A stretch of DNA of 64,000 nucleotides from Polaromonas sp. (GCF_030689685.1 NZ_JAUYEY010000019.1:1-64000), one strand, 5' to 3'; positions 9,759-21,964 are shown, numbered from the stretch's first letter. Program-made: numbers and translations. Notes: generated by a model from the letters alone, not told the origin.

Positions 9759-11747
9759 TCAGAAGGGCCGGGTGCGTTGCCAGAGTTGCAACACCTGGGC
9801 CACCGATTCTTCGATCGACAGCTCGGAGTTGTCCAATAGCGCAGCGTCATCAGCGGGTTTCAAAGGAGCTGCTTGCCGTGACATGTCGCGGGCGTCGCGG
9901 GCCTCCAAATCCTGCTGAATCTCAGCGATTGTAGCCGAAATTCCCTTTGAAATCAACTGCTTATGGCGCCGTTCGGCACGGTGGCGGGCGCTTGCCGTCA
10001 AGAAGATTTTCAGCGCGGCGTCCGGAAAGATCACCGTGCCCATGTCCCGGCCGTCAGCCACCAGCCCCGGCAGTTGCCTGAAGCCGTGTTGCAGGTCCAC
10101 CAGTGCCAGACGTACGCTGGGCAGGGCCGAGACGCGCGAGGCATTCATGCCCCCCTCCTCGGTGCGGATCGCCTCGGTTACATTTTGTTCGCCCAGCAAA
10201 ACCTTGCCTTCTGAGAAGCGGACCGGAAGCTGGCGAGCCAGGGACGCAATAGCTGCCTCCTGTTCCGCAGTGATGGCCAGCCCGGCCTGCGTGGCAGCGA
10301 GCGCCGTAATGCGGTACATCGCGCCGGAATCGAGAAAGTGGTAACCCAGTTTTTGAGCCACCACCGCAGCGACCGTGCCCTTGCCGGAGGCGGTCGGGCC
10401 GTCGATGCAGATCACGGGGATGAGTTCTTGCGCGGTACGTGTCACGGAAAACAGGGTTTCAAAATAATCGGGGAAAGTCTTGCCGACGCAGCGCGGATCC
10501 AGGATTCGGATGGGAAGCCGGGCGGAATTAAAAGCTGCCAGCGAAAAACACATCGCGACGCGGTGATCGTCGTAGGTGTGAATCGGTGCGCTAGTCCACT
10601 TCACTGGCGGCGTGATGCGGATGAAGTCCGCGCCTTCCTCGACGCTTGCACCCAGCTTGCGCAGCTCGCAGGCCATGGCGGCGATGCGGTCAGTTTCCTT
10701 GACGCGCCAACTGGCGATGTTGCGCAGCGTGCTGGTGCCGTCGGCGTACAAGGCCATCACGGCCAGGGTCATGGCCGCATCGGGGATGTGGTTGCAGTCC
10801 AGGTCGATAGCCTTGAGCGGCCAGGCGCCGCGGCGGATGCGCAGGCTGTTGGCGCTGGCGTCGATGCTGGCGCCCATTTGCCGAGCTGCCTCGATAAAAC
10901 GAATGTCGCCCTGGATGGAAGCTTCGCCCAGACCCGAGATTTCTATGCCATTTTGGACCTCAGCCCATGCCCCTATTGCCCCAAGTGCTATGAAATAGCT
11001 AGCAGAAGAAGCGTCGCCCTCGACGTGAATGGTGCCGGGGGAACGGTAGCGGCTGCCGACCGGAATGGTGAAACGCTGCCAGCCCTCGCGCCGGACGGCG
11101 ATGCCGAAGCGCGCCAGCAGGTTCAGCGTGATTTTGATGTAGGGCCGGGAGATCAGCTCGCCGACCACGTCGATGTGGATGTCGCGTCCAGACAGCAGGG
11201 GCAGCGCCAGCAGCAGGGCGGTCAGGAACTGGCTGGAGACATCGCCGCGCACGCGGATCGGGGCATCCAGCATCAGTTGGCCGGTGCGGATGCGCAGCGG
11301 CGGAAAGCCGTCCTCGCCCAGGTAGTCGATGGCGCAGCCGAGCCCGCGCAGCGCATCGACCAGGTCGCCGATCGGCCGCTCATGCATGCGAGGCACGCCC
11401 GAAAGTTCAAAGTCGCCGCCCAGCAGGGCGAGTGCCGCAGTCAGGGGCCGCATCGCCGTGCCGGCGTTGCCCAGATAGAGCTTTGCCTGTTGCTGCACCG
11501 GTCGGCCACCCAGGCCGGTGATCACGGCCGTGCTGCCGTTTTCCTCGACGCCGCAGCCCAGTTGCCTCAGCGCGGCCAGCATCACGGCGGTGTCGTCGGA
11601 GGCCAGCAAGTCGTGTACCGTGGTGCGGCCTTCGCTGAGCGCCGCAAGCAACAACACGCGGTTGGAAATGCTTTTGGAGCCGGGCAGGTGAACGGTGCCA
11701 CCAGCACCCGTCAACGCTGGAATGTCCAGGAAGGCGGTGTCGAACAT
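9759..11747 (-). CDS. aroA-cmk: Fused 3-phosphoshikimate 1-carboxyvinyltransferase / cytidylate kinase
   Basis: One 662-residue frame carries two enzymes. Residues 1-435 are AroA (EPSP synthase): [41 protein letters not shown] and [10 protein letters not shown] are all present. After a short linker, residues from about 443 ([20 protein letters not shown]) are cytidylate kinase with P-loop, DGRDMGT and a RDxxD-type lid (ARDARDMSR). AroA makes EPSP in the shikimate pathway; Cmk phosphorylates CMP/dCMP. In most bacteria the genes are separate neighbours; the fusion is known in Comamonadaceae. The segment after GDASSASYF is about five residues longer than usual and overlaps a dispersed-repeat match at 10948-11002. 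Begins immediately after the tyrA stop. Confidence 0.95.
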   Translation of the reverse strand: MFDTAFLDIPALTGAGGTVHLPGSKSISNRVLLLAALSEGRTTVHDLLASDDTAVMLAALRQLGCGVEENGSTAVITGLGGRPVQQQAKLYLGNAGTAMRPLTAALALLGGDFELSGVPRMHERPIGDLVDALRGLGCAIDYLGEDGFPPLRIRTGQLMLDAPIRVRGDVSSQFLTALLLALPLLSGRDIHIDVVGELISRPYIKITLNLLARFGIAVRREGWQRFTIPVGSRYRSPGTIHVEGDASSASYFIALGAIGAWAEVQNGIEISGLGEASIQGDIRFIEAARQMGASIDASANSLRIRRGAWPLKAIDLDCNHIPDAAMTLAVMALYADGTSTLRNIASWRVKETDRIAAMACELRKLGASVEEGADFIRITPPVKWTSAPIHTYDDHRVAMCFSLAAFNSARLPIRILDPRCVGKTFPDYFETLFSVTRTAQELIPVICIDGPTASGKGTVAAVVAQKLGYHFLDSGAMYRITALAATQAGLAITAEQEAAIASLARQLPVRFSEGKVLLGEQNVTEAIRTEEGGMNASRVSALPSVRLALVDLQHGFRQLPGLVADGRDMGTVIFPDAALKIFLTASARHRAERRHKQLISKGISATIAEIQQDLEARDARDMSRQAAPLKPADDAALLDNSELSIEESVAQVLQLWQRTRPF
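10948..11002 (-). repeat. 55-bp dispersed element, copy B, inside aroA
   Basis: Read on the minus strand, GCTATTTCATAGCA... GGCATGGGCTGAGGTCC-AAAAT follows the head and tail of the family. It is in frame and encodes roughly [14 protein letters not shown] of AroA. Part of the head coincides with the conserved SASYF codons, so this copy is less certain than those at 23925, 35278 and 43345. Confidence 0.45.
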
Positions 11748-12626
11748 CTATTTAAGCGATTTCGGCGAGCTGATGCGCCAGTTGGCGCGTGTATGGCTGG
11801 CTTTTTCGATCCGGTCTTCCAGCGCATCCCCGTCGGCGGCTGCGATCAGTTTTTCCAGATCCTGCAGAGTGCTGTGGAAGATTTTGGATTGCTCCAGCAA
11901 CTCTTCCTTGTTGGCGATCAGGATGTCGCGCCACATCTTGGGATCGCTGGCAGCGATACGCGTGAAGTCCCGGAAACCGGGGCCCGCCAGCGACAGGTAG
12001 TCCTTGCCCTGGGCTTGGCCCGAAATGCTGTTGATCAGCGCAAAGGCAATCAGGTGCGGCAGGTGGCTGACGGCGGCGTAGGCGGCGTCATGCGACTGGG
12101 GCGACATCTTCACCACGTTGCAGCCCAGGGCGGTCCAGACATTGACTGCTTTTTCGAGCTGGACGGTGAAGGTGCGTTCGATCGGCGTCAGGATGACCTG
12201 CTTGCCGAAGTAAAGATCCGGGTCGGCATGCTCCACGCCCGAAACTTCCTTGCCGGTAATCGGGTGTGCCGGCACAAAGCAACCCAGGTGGTCGCGCAGT
12301 ACGCGGCGTGCCGCATCCACCACGTCGCGTTTGGTGGAGCCGACGTCCATGATCAGCGTGGTGGGGCCCACCAGATGGCGGATGGCCTTGAAGGTGGCCT
12401 CGGTTGCCGAGACCGGCACCGCCAGCAGCACGATGTCTGCGCCGGATACCGCCAGCAGGGCCGAGGGCGCTTCCACGTCAATCACACCCATCTGGCGCGC
12501 TCGCTCGGTGGTGGACGGCGACTTGCTGTAACCGACCACACGCTTGACCAAGCCGGCGCGTTTGAGGGCGAGCGCGAACGAGCCGCCCATCAGGCCGCAA
12601 CCGATGAGTCCCAATTGTTCAAACAT
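11748..12626 (-). CDS. tyrA: Prephenate dehydrogenase
   Basis: A 292-residue TyrA that oxidatively decarboxylates prephenate to 4-hydroxyphenylpyruvate for tyrosine synthesis. The dinucleotide motif GLIGCGLMGGSFALALK opens the protein; DVGSTKRDVV and FVPAHPITGKEVSG are diagnostic of the family. No ACT or chorismate mutase domain is attached. It lies between pheA and aroA-cmk on the same strand, with its stop directly abutting the aroA start. Confidence 0.94.
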   Translation of the reverse strand: MFEQLGLIGCGLMGGSFALALKRAGLVKRVVGYSKSPSTTERARQMGVIDVEAPSALLAVSGADIVLLAVPVSATEATFKAIRHLVGPTTLIMDVGSTKRDVVDAARRVLRDHLGCFVPAHPITGKEVSGVEHADPDLYFGKQVILTPIERTFTVQLEKAVNVWTALGCNVVKMSPQSHDAAYAAVSHLPHLIAFALINSISGQAQGKDYLSLAGPGFRDFTRIAASDPKMWRDILIANKEELLEQSKIFHSTLQDLEKLIAAADGDALEDRIEKASHTRANWRISSPKSLK

Positions 12627-12665
12627 GAAGGGGTGCCCGGGTGGACGGTAGATATTTCATTTTTT

Positions 12666-13748
12666 TCAATCGGCTATCGGATAGGTACCCAGCACTTTGT
12701 AAAACGCGCAAAGCTGCTGCAGGTCTTTCAAGGCGGCGGCAACATGCGGCTGCGAGGGGTGACCCTGCAAATCGATGTAGAAGAAATACTCCCACTGGCC
12801 CGAGCGGGCAGGGCGGGACTCGAAACGCGTCATCGACACGCCGTGGGTTTTTAGTGGAACCAGAATGTCATGCACGGCGCCGGGCCGGTTCGGCACCGAA
12901 ACGATCAGGCTGATGCAGTCCTTGCCAGAGGCTTCAGGCGCGTCCAGCACCTGCGGCAGACAGATCACGGCAAAGCGGGTGCGGTTGAAGGCGTCGTCCT
13001 GGATGGCATGGGCGCCAATGTGCAGGCCGAATTCCGATCCGGCGCGTTCGCTCGCAATCGCAGCCCAGGCCGGGTTGCCAGCGGCCAGGCGCGCGCCTTC
13101 CGCGTTGCTGGACACCGCGCGGCGCTCGGCGTCGGGCAGATGCGTGCCCAGCCAGCCCTGGCACTGAGCCAATGCCTGGGCATGGGCCAACACCACGTCG
13201 ACGCCCTCAAGTGTGGGCGACAGGCGCAGCAGGTTGTGGCGCACCAATAGACTGGTTTCACCGATGACATGCACCGGGGAGTTGAGAAACAGGTCCAGCG
13301 TGCGCGTGACCACGCCTTCGGTGTTGTTCTCAACCGGCACCACGCCGAACTGGGCCGTGCCTGAGGTCGCGGCGCGAAACACCTCGTCAAAACTGGCACA
13401 GGGCACATGCTCGATGCTGGAGCCAAAAAACTGCACGGCGGCTTGTTCGCTGAAGGTGCCGGCAGGCCCCAGGTAGGCCACGCGCTGCGGTGCTTCGAGC
13501 GCGCGGCAGGCCGACATGACCTCGCGCCAGATATAGGCAATGCTGTCGTCCTTGAGCGGTCCGGGGCTGCTTGTCTGCAGGCTGTGAATCACCTGGGCTT
13601 CGCGCTCCGGTCGAAAAACTGGCGAGCCTTCATGCCGCTTGATGTCGCCGACCTCATTGGCCAGTGCCGCACGCTGGTTCAGCAGCATCAGCAATTGCTG
13701 GTCCACGGAATCGATTTGCTGGCGGAGTTGCTGCAGGGTCTGGGTCAT
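12666..13748 (-). CDS. pheA: Bifunctional chorismate mutase / prephenate dehydratase (P-protein)
   Basis: The N-terminal AroQ-type chorismate mutase (LRQQIDSVDQQLLMLLNQRA, residues 1-85) is followed by prephenate dehydratase (YLGPAGTFSEQAA, then GVVPVENNTEGVVTRTLDLF) and a C-terminal ACT domain with the phenylalanine-sensing motif ESRPARSGQWEYFFYIDL. It converts chorismate to phenylpyruvate and is probably feedback-inhibited by phenylalanine through the ACT domain. In many Burkholderiales serC lies immediately upstream; here only 79 bases separate pheA from the DUF2059 gene. Confidence 0.95.
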   Translation of the reverse strand: MTQTLQQLRQQIDSVDQQLLMLLNQRAALANEVGDIKRHEGSPVFRPEREAQVIHSLQTSSPGPLKDDSIAYIWREVMSACRALEAPQRVAYLGPAGTFSEQAAVQFFGSSIEHVPCASFDEVFRAATSGTAQFGVVPVENNTEGVVTRTLDLFLNSPVHVIGETSLLVRHNLLRLSPTLEGVDVVLAHAQALAQCQGWLGTHLPDAERRAVSSNAEGARLAAGNPAWAAIASERAGSEFGLHIGAHAIQDDAFNRTRFAVICLPQVLDAPEASGKDCISLIVSVPNRPGAVHDILVPLKTHGVSMTRFESRPARSGQWEYFFYIDLQGHPSQPHVAAALKDLQQLCAFYKVLGTYPIAD

Positions 13749-13827
13749 GTCGGGTCAGTATCGGGCAAGGCGTTTGCGCCGGGGCCCTGGCACTGCGAGG
13801 GACGGTGCTAGGGCTTGGACGCGAGGA

Positions 13828-14393
13828 TCACTTTTTCTGTGGCTGTGGTTTTGCGGCCGGTGCTGCAGGCGCTGAGCCCACAATCTTGCTCGCTGCCACA
13901 TCAAACTGTTTGGCGCGGGCGAGAATGTCTGGCTGCGTACTTGCCACAAGTTTTTTCACGAACACATCCACCAGTTCTGGGGTGGCAGCCTTGTATTTTT
14001 TGATGACAGGCGACTCGAAAAAGGCGGCCAGCTGTTTGAGCTCGTCCAGGCTGAAACGCTCCATGTAGGCCGGTACCAAGGCTTCGCTGTTCGCCTGCCC
14101 GACCTTGCTGGTGATGATTTTGTTGGCGTCAGAGGCAAATTTGGCAAGTTCTGCATTGAACTCCTCCGTGGCCTTGGCTTGACGCGCTTTGGTTACCGTG
14201 GTGTCAAAGCGTGGTGCCCAGCCGGCGACGATGTCCTGGGCGGCTGTGCCGACCAGTTGCCCCACGAGGCCGTCCAGGTCGGCCTGCTGCAGGGCGACCA
14301 CTTTGGTGGCCCACTCCAACTTGGGATCGTTGGCGGTCTGGCCAGCGGCGGAGAACGTACAGCCTGCGATCAGCAGGGCTGTCAGTAGTTTTT

Positions 14394-14397
<4 letters not shown>
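13828..14397 (-). CDS. DUF2059 domain-containing periplasmic protein
   Basis: A 189-residue protein with signal peptide [20 protein letters not shown] and a DUF2059 domain ([37 protein letters not shown]). It ends in an Ala/Pro/Lys tail. The family's function is unknown. Its ATG overlaps the gyrA stop (ATGA), so it is translationally coupled to gyrase A, a neighbourhood seen in related genomes. Confidence 0.85.
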
Positions 14398-17042
<2,645 letters not shown>

Positions 17043-17189
17043 GAGAGGCCTGAATTGGAATTCGCAACGCGCGGAGAGAAGATAAGCCCGCTGATTTTAA
17101 GGCCTGCTTCGAGCTTAGCCGGGGTGTGGCAAGCCCGCAACAAAAAACAAAGATTCTTGATTCTGTGTCGGACGAAGCCGCTACCGCGC

Positions 17190-17217
17190 TTGAACCGCGA
17201 ATGAGCTATGGCACAAT
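17190..17217 (+). promoter_or_regulatory. Candidate sigma-70 promoter for the ompA-family gene
   Basis: TTGAAC (17190-17195) and CACAAT (17212-17217) are 16 bases apart in the 257-bp gap between divergent gyrA and ompA. The -10 match is moderate and it would leave a leader of about 75 bases. Confidence 0.35.
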
Positions 17218-17299
17218 AACTGTAACGCTTTGAGTGATGGTCACTTACGGCGTGCATTTAATTCGCAGCGAGTCTGCGGCTTTTCTCTAGAGGAGAACC

Positions 17300-17944
17300 A
17301 TGAAGAAACTCAACAAAGTGGCAATGTTGTTTGCTTCCGCAGCGCTTGCAACCGCCGCTGGTGCACAAACAATTGACAACTGGAAAAACGGCACAAACGA
17401 GCTGGTTTGGAAAAATGGCACCAACGAACTGTGCTGGCGCAATGGCTTCTGGACCCCCGCTACCGCCGCTCCAGGCTGTGATGGTGCTATCGTGCCGGTT
17501 CCTGCACCCGCGCCTGCTCCCGCTCCCGCTCCCGCTGCCGCACCTCCCCGTCCTGCTCCTCCTGCAGTTGTGGCTCCTCCTGCAGCTACTAAAGTTACTT
17601 ACGCTGCTGACGCCTTTTTCGATTTCGACAAGTCTGTGCTCAAGCCTGAAGGCAAAGCCAAGCTCGACGACCTGGTTGGCAAGATCAAAGGCATCAATCT
17701 TGAAGTCATCATTGCTGTCGGTCACACCGACGCCGTGGGTAGCGACTCCTACAACCAGAAGTTGTCGGTCCGCCGTTCAGAAGCTGTCAAGGCTTATCTG
17801 GTGTCCAAAGGCGTCGAGAAAAACCGCGTTTACACCGAAGGCAAAGGCGAGAAGCAGCCTGTTGCCGACAACAAGACCGGCGAAGGCCGCGCGAAAAACC
17901 GTCGCGTGGAAATCGAAGTGGTTGGTACCCGCGCCAACAAGTAA
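17300..17944 (+). CDS. ompA: OmpA-family peptidoglycan-binding outer-membrane protein
   Basis: A 214-residue protein: signal peptide ([22 protein letters not shown]), a short domain with three near-repeats ([26 protein letters not shown]), a Pro/Ala hinge, and a C-terminal OmpA domain ([20 protein letters not shown] ... [20 protein letters not shown]) that binds peptidoglycan. It lacks the 8-strand barrel of enterobacterial OmpA, as expected for the short betaproteobacterial form. A strong AGAGGAGAA ribosome binding site and a strong terminator suggest high expression. Confidence 0.88.
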   Translation: MKKLNKVAMLFASAALATAAGAQTIDNWKNGTNELVWKNGTNELCWRNGFWTPATAAPGCDGAIVPVPAPAPAPAPAPAAAPPRPAPPAVVAPPAATKVTYAADAFFDFDKSVLKPEGKAKLDDLVGKIKGINLEVIIAVGHTDAVGSDSYNQKLSVRRSEAVKAYLVSKGVEKNRVYTEGKGEKQPVADNKTGEGRAKNRRVEIEVVGTRANK

Positions 17945-17961
17945 TCCCTCGCGGATCGCTT

Positions 17962-17990
17962 AAAAAACCGCGCTACGGCGCGGTTTTTTT
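17962..17990 (+). terminator. Rho-independent terminator of the ompA-family gene
   Basis: AAAAAACCGCGC (17962-17973) pairs with GCGCGGTTTTTT (17978-17989) around a TACG tetraloop, a 12-bp stem followed by the T run. Confidence 0.9.
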
Positions 17991-18012
17991 ATGTCCGGAC
18001 GATAATCACCCC

Positions 18013-18720
18013 ATGCAAACCACTGAAAATGCCGACCCGGTCGAACTGGCCAAATTCTCCGACCTGGCCCACCGCTGGTGGGACACCGAAAGCGAGTTCC
18101 GGCCCCTACACCAGATCAATCCGCTGCGCCTGGGCTGGATTGAAAACCTGGCGCCGCTCAAAGACAAGCGCGTTCTGGATATCGGTTGCGGCGGCGGCAT
18201 ACTGGCCGACGCCATGGCCAGACGCGGCGCGCAGGTGTTGGGCATTGACCTGGCAGCCAAGGCCCTTAAAGTGGCCCAGTTACACGCGCTTGAGGCCGGA
18301 ACCCAGGGGGTTGAGTACCGTGAAGTCAGCGCCGAGGCCCTGGCGCTGGAGGACCCGGGCGGGTTTGATGTGGTTACTTGCATGGAGATGCTGGAGCATG
18401 TGCCCGACCCGTCCTCGGTGGTTCGCGCTTGCGCCACCCTGGTCAAGCCGGGCGGTCACGTGTTTTTCTCCACCATCAACCGCAATGCCAAGGCTTTCCT
18501 GTTTGCGATTGTCGGGGCCGAGTACGTGTTAAGTCTGCTGCCGCGCGGCACCCACGAATACGCCAAGTTCATCAAACCGAGCGAGCTGGCGGGCTATTGC
18601 CGCAGTGTGGGCCTGAACCTGCAGCACACCCGCGGCATGGAATACAACCCGCTGAGTCAGCATTACTGGCTCAGCGCCGATACCAGCGTGAACTACCTGC
18701 TGGCCACGCAGAAGGCCTGA
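18013..18720 (+). CDS. ubiG: Ubiquinone biosynthesis O-methyltransferase
   Basis: A 235-residue class I SAM-dependent methyltransferase that performs both O-methylations in ubiquinone synthesis. Diagnostic stretches are [39 protein letters not shown] (SAM site) and [14 protein letters not shown]. It begins shortly after the ompA terminator and is followed by gph after a single intervening base (18721), the usual ubiG-gph pairing in betaproteobacteria. Confidence 0.94.
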   Translation: MQTTENADPVELAKFSDLAHRWWDTESEFRPLHQINPLRLGWIENLAPLKDKRVLDIGCGGGILADAMARRGAQVLGIDLAAKALKVAQLHALEAGTQGVEYREVSAEALALEDPGGFDVVTCMEMLEHVPDPSSVVRACATLVKPGGHVFFSTINRNAKAFLFAIVGAEYVLSLLPRGTHEYAKFIKPSELAGYCRSVGLNLQHTRGMEYNPLSQHYWLSADTSVNYLLATQKA

Positions 18721-18721
18721 C

Positions 18722-19387
18722 ATGTTTCACCGGATAGAGGCCGTGCTGTTTGACCTGGACGGCACGCTTATCGACAGTGCGCCCGACCTCGGCGCCGCTG
18801 CTGACAAGATGCGCACCGACCGGGGGCTGGCGCCGCTTCCGCTGGTTGACTACAGGCCGATGGCCGGTGCCGGTGCCAGGGGCATGCTGGGCGTGGCTTT
18901 TGGCCTGACGCCCGAACATGCCGACTACGGGGCACTGAAAGAAGAGTTTTTTGCAAACTATGAAGCCTGCATGACCGAACGCACCTACGCCTTTGACGGG
19001 GTATCCGAGCTGATAGCCCGGATTGACGGCGCCGGACTCAAATGGGGCGTGGTCACGAACAAATCGGAGCGCTTCACCTTGCCGCTGACCTGCCGTATGC
19101 CCCTGTTTGTCACAGCGCGGGCCATCATCAGCGGTGATACCACGCCACATGCCAAGCCGCATCCGGCGCCCCTGCTCGAAGCGGCCCGTCAGCTCAACGT
19201 TCAGCCGGGCCGCTGTGTGTATGTCGGAGACGACGAGCGCGACATTGTTGCCGGCCGCGCCGCCGGCATGCCGACCGTGGCCGCCTCTTACGGTTATCTG
19301 GGTGCGATCGCCGACACACTGCACTGGAAAGCCGACGCCACGATTGTTTCGCCGACCGCGCTCTTGAATTTGCTGCGTTTGGCGTAA
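18722..19387 (+). CDS. gph: Phosphoglycolate phosphatase (HAD family)
   Basis: A 221-residue HAD hydrolase: nucleophile motif FDLDGTLIDSAPD, motif II in GVVTNKSERF, motif III Lys in HAKPHPAPLLEA and the acidic motif VGDDERDI. The family removes phosphate from 2-phosphoglycolate arising from DNA repair; the pairing with ubiG supports either Gph or the related N-acetylmuramic-acid-6-phosphate phosphatase MupP. The tmRNA gene starts 12 bases after its stop. Confidence 0.88.
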   Translation: MFHRIEAVLFDLDGTLIDSAPDLGAAADKMRTDRGLAPLPLVDYRPMAGAGARGMLGVAFGLTPEHADYGALKEEFFANYEACMTERTYAFDGVSELIARIDGAGLKWGVVTNKSERFTLPLTCRMPLFVTARAIISGDTTPHAKPHPAPLLEAARQLNVQPGRCVYVGDDERDIVAGRAAGMPTVAASYGYLGAIADTLHWKADATIVSPTALLNLLRLA

Positions 19388-19399
19388 ACTAGGATGCCT

Positions 19400-19786
19400 G
19401 GGGCTGCATTGGTTTCGACGTGGGTTCGGACGCGGTGTGGTGCATGTCGAGCTGAATGTGCTCGTAAAACTGATTCAAACAAACTAACTGCAAACGACGA
19501 ACGTTTCGCACTCGCTGCTTAATTGCCAGTGAGCTTTACAACAGCAGGCCGATGGGCTGGGCAAGGGGTGTTTAGCGCAAGTTGAACGCTCCCGGCTGTA
19601 AAGATAATTTCATCGGCTGGCACCTAGCTGGGTACCTTAGCTAGGGGCAAGAAAATAGGGTGCTGGCGTCCTGTGTAGCGTGCGACTGCGCGACACAGGT
19701 GGCGAGACTTAAATCAGACCGCTAAACATGTAGATCTGCCCGAACAAGGCTTGCGGACGGGGGTTCAAATCCCCCCAGCTCCACCA
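19400..19786 (+). ncRNA. ssrA: Transfer-messenger RNA (tmRNA)
   Basis: The 5' end GGGGCTG pairs with CAGCTCC before the encoded CCA at the 3' end, forming the tRNA-like acceptor stem; the TTCAAATC T-loop is at about 19764. An internal reading frame at 19490-19522 encodes the proteolysis tag ANDERFALAA followed by TAA. The total of 387 nt and the pseudoknot-rich middle fit a one-piece betaproteobacterial tmRNA. It rescues stalled ribosomes by trans-translation. No tRNA gene was seen elsewhere in the window. Confidence 0.96.
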
Positions 19787-19799
19787 TTTTTTTTCCAAT

Positions 19800-19826
19800 C
19801 CCGGCCTTTTTTGGCCGGGCTTTTTT
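19800..19826 (+). terminator. ssrA: Rho-independent terminator of tmRNA
   Basis: CCCGGCC (19800-19806) pairs with GGCCGGG (19813-19819) around six T, followed by C and six T. It also faces the end of the convergent phospholipase D gene. Confidence 0.88.
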
Positions 19827-19840
19827 CTGTGCGCTGCAGC

Positions 19841-21139
19841 TCAAAGCTGCGACCCCAGCAACAGCGCCAGCCGCTCCATCGCGCGCTCTTTCAGGGGGCG
19901 ATTGGCCCACTCCTCATAAGTGATGCGGCGTGTGCGCTTGAGATCGTCTTCAAACACCTGGGTCTGACGCGCGGCGAAGGTGGTGTCAAAAACGTTGAGG
20001 TTGGCCTCGTCGTTCAGCCGGAATGAGCGGTTGTCAAAGTTGGTCGAGCCGACCGAGACCATCAAATTGTCGATGATCATGACCTTGCAGTGGTACATGG
20101 TCGGCTGGTACTCATAAATCTCGGCGCCCGCTTTGAGCAGTGGGCCCCAGCTACCGCGCGATGCGGCGCGCACGGTGCCGGTGTCGATGATCTCGCCGGG
20201 CGTGATGATGCGCAGCTTGACACCGCGTTTGAGCGCCTCGGTCAGCGCACGGGTGGTCAGGTCGTCGGGCACAAAATAAGCACTGGACAAATCGATGCTG
20301 CGTGAAGCCGCTGTGATGGACAGCAGGTACATCAGCTGCATGCTCTCGCTACCGCCCGACGGCGAGCTGGAAAACACCTGCGCGCGACTGCTGCCGGCCA
20401 CCGACAATGCGGGAAAGTAAGCCTCGCCATGCATCACCTGCCCGGTGACCTTGAGCCAGTTGTCCATGAAAACCGCCTGCATCTGCGCCACGGCCGGGCC
20501 CTCGATGCTGAAGTGCGAGTCGCGCCAATGCTCGGCGTCCTGTCCGTTGCCGGTCCACTGGGGTGCAATACCTACGCCGCCGGTAAAACCGGTCTTGCCG
20601 TCCACCACCAGAAGCTTGCGGTGCGTACGGTTGTTCATGCGGCCCCAGTTGTACCAGTGGGGTTTGTGAAATTTGCGTATTTCCACCCCCGCCGTCTCCA
20701 TTTTTTCAAGAAACGAGTCGTCAATCTTGGCGCTGCCGACCCAATCCAGCAGCACATGCACCTTGACGCCGGCGCGCGCCCGCTCGGTCAGTGCGTCGGC
20801 AAACTCCCGGCCAATGTCGCCCGACCAGTAGATGTAGGTTTCAAACGTGATGCTGCGTTTGGCGCCGCGTATTGCTGCCAGCATGGCCGGAAAGATCTGG
20901 TCGCCATTGAGCAGCTCTTGGGCGCGATTGCCGCCCACGATTGCGGGGCCCAATAGCGAACCCATGGCCCGCAGGTATTGCGGATCGTCGGTGTTGTAGA
21001 GGCGGGGCAGTTCCCGATCGACATTTTTCTCGCCGGTGGTGAAGTTGGCGGCCAGCAGCACCACGGCCAGCGTGGCGAAAAAAGTGATGAGAATGGTCAT
21101 GACTAGGCGTTTTTTCTTGATCATCGTGGTGGTGCTCAT
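19841..21139 (-). CDS. Cardiolipin synthase / phospholipase D family protein
   Basis: An N-terminal transmembrane helix (LVMTILITFFATLAVVLLAA) is followed by two phospholipase D active sites: HRKLLVVDGKTGFTGGVGI and HCKVMIIDNLMVSVGSTNFD (HxKxxxxD, with following GS/GG and N). Bacterial enzymes of this form transfer a phosphatidyl group to make cardiolipin at the inner membrane. An upstream ATG at 21178 is in frame, but the start at 21139 (MSTTTMIKKKRLV) puts the basic anchor at the N-terminus as expected. ClsB-like versus other PLD subtypes cannot be told from motifs alone. Confidence 0.85.
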   Translation of the reverse strand: MSTTTMIKKKRLVMTILITFFATLAVVLLAANFTTGEKNVDRELPRLYNTDDPQYLRAMGSLLGPAIVGGNRAQELLNGDQIFPAMLAAIRGAKRSITFETYIYWSGDIGREFADALTERARAGVKVHVLLDWVGSAKIDDSFLEKMETAGVEIRKFHKPHWYNWGRMNNRTHRKLLVVDGKTGFTGGVGIAPQWTGNGQDAEHWRDSHFSIEGPAVAQMQAVFMDNWLKVTGQVMHGEAYFPALSVAGSSRAQVFSSSPSGGSESMQLMYLLSITAASRSIDLSSAYFVPDDLTTRALTEALKRGVKLRIITPGEIIDTGTVRAASRGSWGPLLKAGAEIYEYQPTMYHCKVMIIDNLMVSVGSTNFDNRSFRLNDEANLNVFDTTFAARQTQVFEDDLKRTRRITYEEWANRPLKERAMERLALLLGSQL

Positions 21140-21320
21140 GCCCTGCGGTTGGAGGAAAGACGTTGCGCCGGCGCGCACGACAGGGCAATTTATAACGCGT
21201 GCGCGCCAGCTGCAGCGGGAAGCCGTCGCTTTGGCAAGTAGGCGGGCGGCGCGTCACACGGTCTGAGCTTGGTTGTATGCGATGATTTTTGCTGGTTGTA
21301 ACTTATAATCCACAAAGACA

Positions 21321-21650
21321 ATGTTTGAAATCCTTGACTACCTGCGTCCCGACGGCCAAGACCCCTATCTAACGTGGTTGAGTGGGTTGAATGACAGGCA
21401 CGCGCGGGCCCGCATTCTGGTTCGGGTGCAGCGCATGGCCGCTGGCAATTTCGGGGACTGCAAGGCGCTACAAAGCGGCGTATGGGAGCTTCGTATCGAC
21501 CACGGACCAGGCTACCGCGTGTATTACGCGCAAGCTGGAAAACGCCTGATTCTGCTGCTGGTTGGAGGCGACAAGCGCAAGCAACAGACCGACATTGCAG
21601 CCGCGCTTGAATATTGGCAAGATTGGCAACACCGAAGGAAAGCAACATGA
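21321..21650 (+). CDS. RelE/ParE-type (HigB-like, Gp49 family) addiction-module toxin
   Basis: A 109-residue protein of the phage-derived Gp49/HigB-like toxin family: FEILDYLRPDGQDPYLTWLS at the start, then GVWELRIDHGPGYRVYYAQA and LLLVGGDKRKQQTDIAAA. Toxins of this group are RelE-fold ribonucleases that cut mRNA. The gene order is toxin first, then antitoxin, with overlapping ATGA. Upstream, a TATAAT at 21304-21309 and a repeated GGTTGTA (21271 and 21294) may form an autoregulated promoter. Confidence 0.88.
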   Translation: MFEILDYLRPDGQDPYLTWLSGLNDRHARARILVRVQRMAAGNFGDCKALQSGVWELRIDHGPGYRVYYAQAGKRLILLLVGGDKRKQQTDIAAALEYWQDWQHRRKAT

Positions 21651-21964
21651 AAACAGCCAAATCCCCAGCATCCCGCTCACATGATGCCGCTGTGGTCGAC
21701 ATGCTCAAGGCCGACCCCGAGTTTGCCGATGCCTACCTGGCTACCGCACTGGAGGAGGCTGACCAGCCGGGCGGGCAAACTGCGCTGCTCGCGGCGCTCA
21801 GGCATGTTGCCGAGGCTCAGGGTATGGCCGCCGTGGCCGAGCGCGCGGGAATTCCCCGTGAGAGCCTGTACCGCGCTTTGTCGCCCAGGGGCAACCCGAC
21901 GATCAAGACGCTGCTTGCGGTGATGGGGGCTGCTGGTTTGCAACTGGCTGTGACACGAGGGTGA
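21647..21964 (+). CDS. Addiction-module antitoxin with helix-turn-helix
   Basis: A 105-residue partner of the preceding toxin. The C-terminal half is an XRE-type helix-turn-helix (GMAAVAERAGIPRESLYRAL, then SPRGNPTIKTLLAVMGAAGL) typical of the HigA-like antitoxin family that pairs with Gp49 toxins. The start at 21647 has a GAAGGAA ribosome binding site and overlaps the toxin stop by four bases. It probably represses its own promoter and neutralises the toxin. Confidence 0.88.
   Translation: MKTAKSPASRSHDAAVVDMLKADPEFADAYLATALEEADQPGGQTALLAALRHVAEAQGMAAVAERAGIPRESLYRALSPRGNPTIKTLLAVMGAAGLQLAVTRG

Noticed and set aside
10338..12854. An 838-codon open frame on the plus strand opposite aroA-cmk and tyrA
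   Set aside because: It is antisense to conserved enzymes, has repetitive Gly/Ala/Gln/Asp/His-rich composition and no family motif; a product of high GC codon bias.
17500..17590. Possible tandem repeat or CRISPR-like array
   Set aside because: It is the Pro/Ala hinge of the OmpA-family protein; no spacer-repeat pattern exists here or elsewhere in the window.
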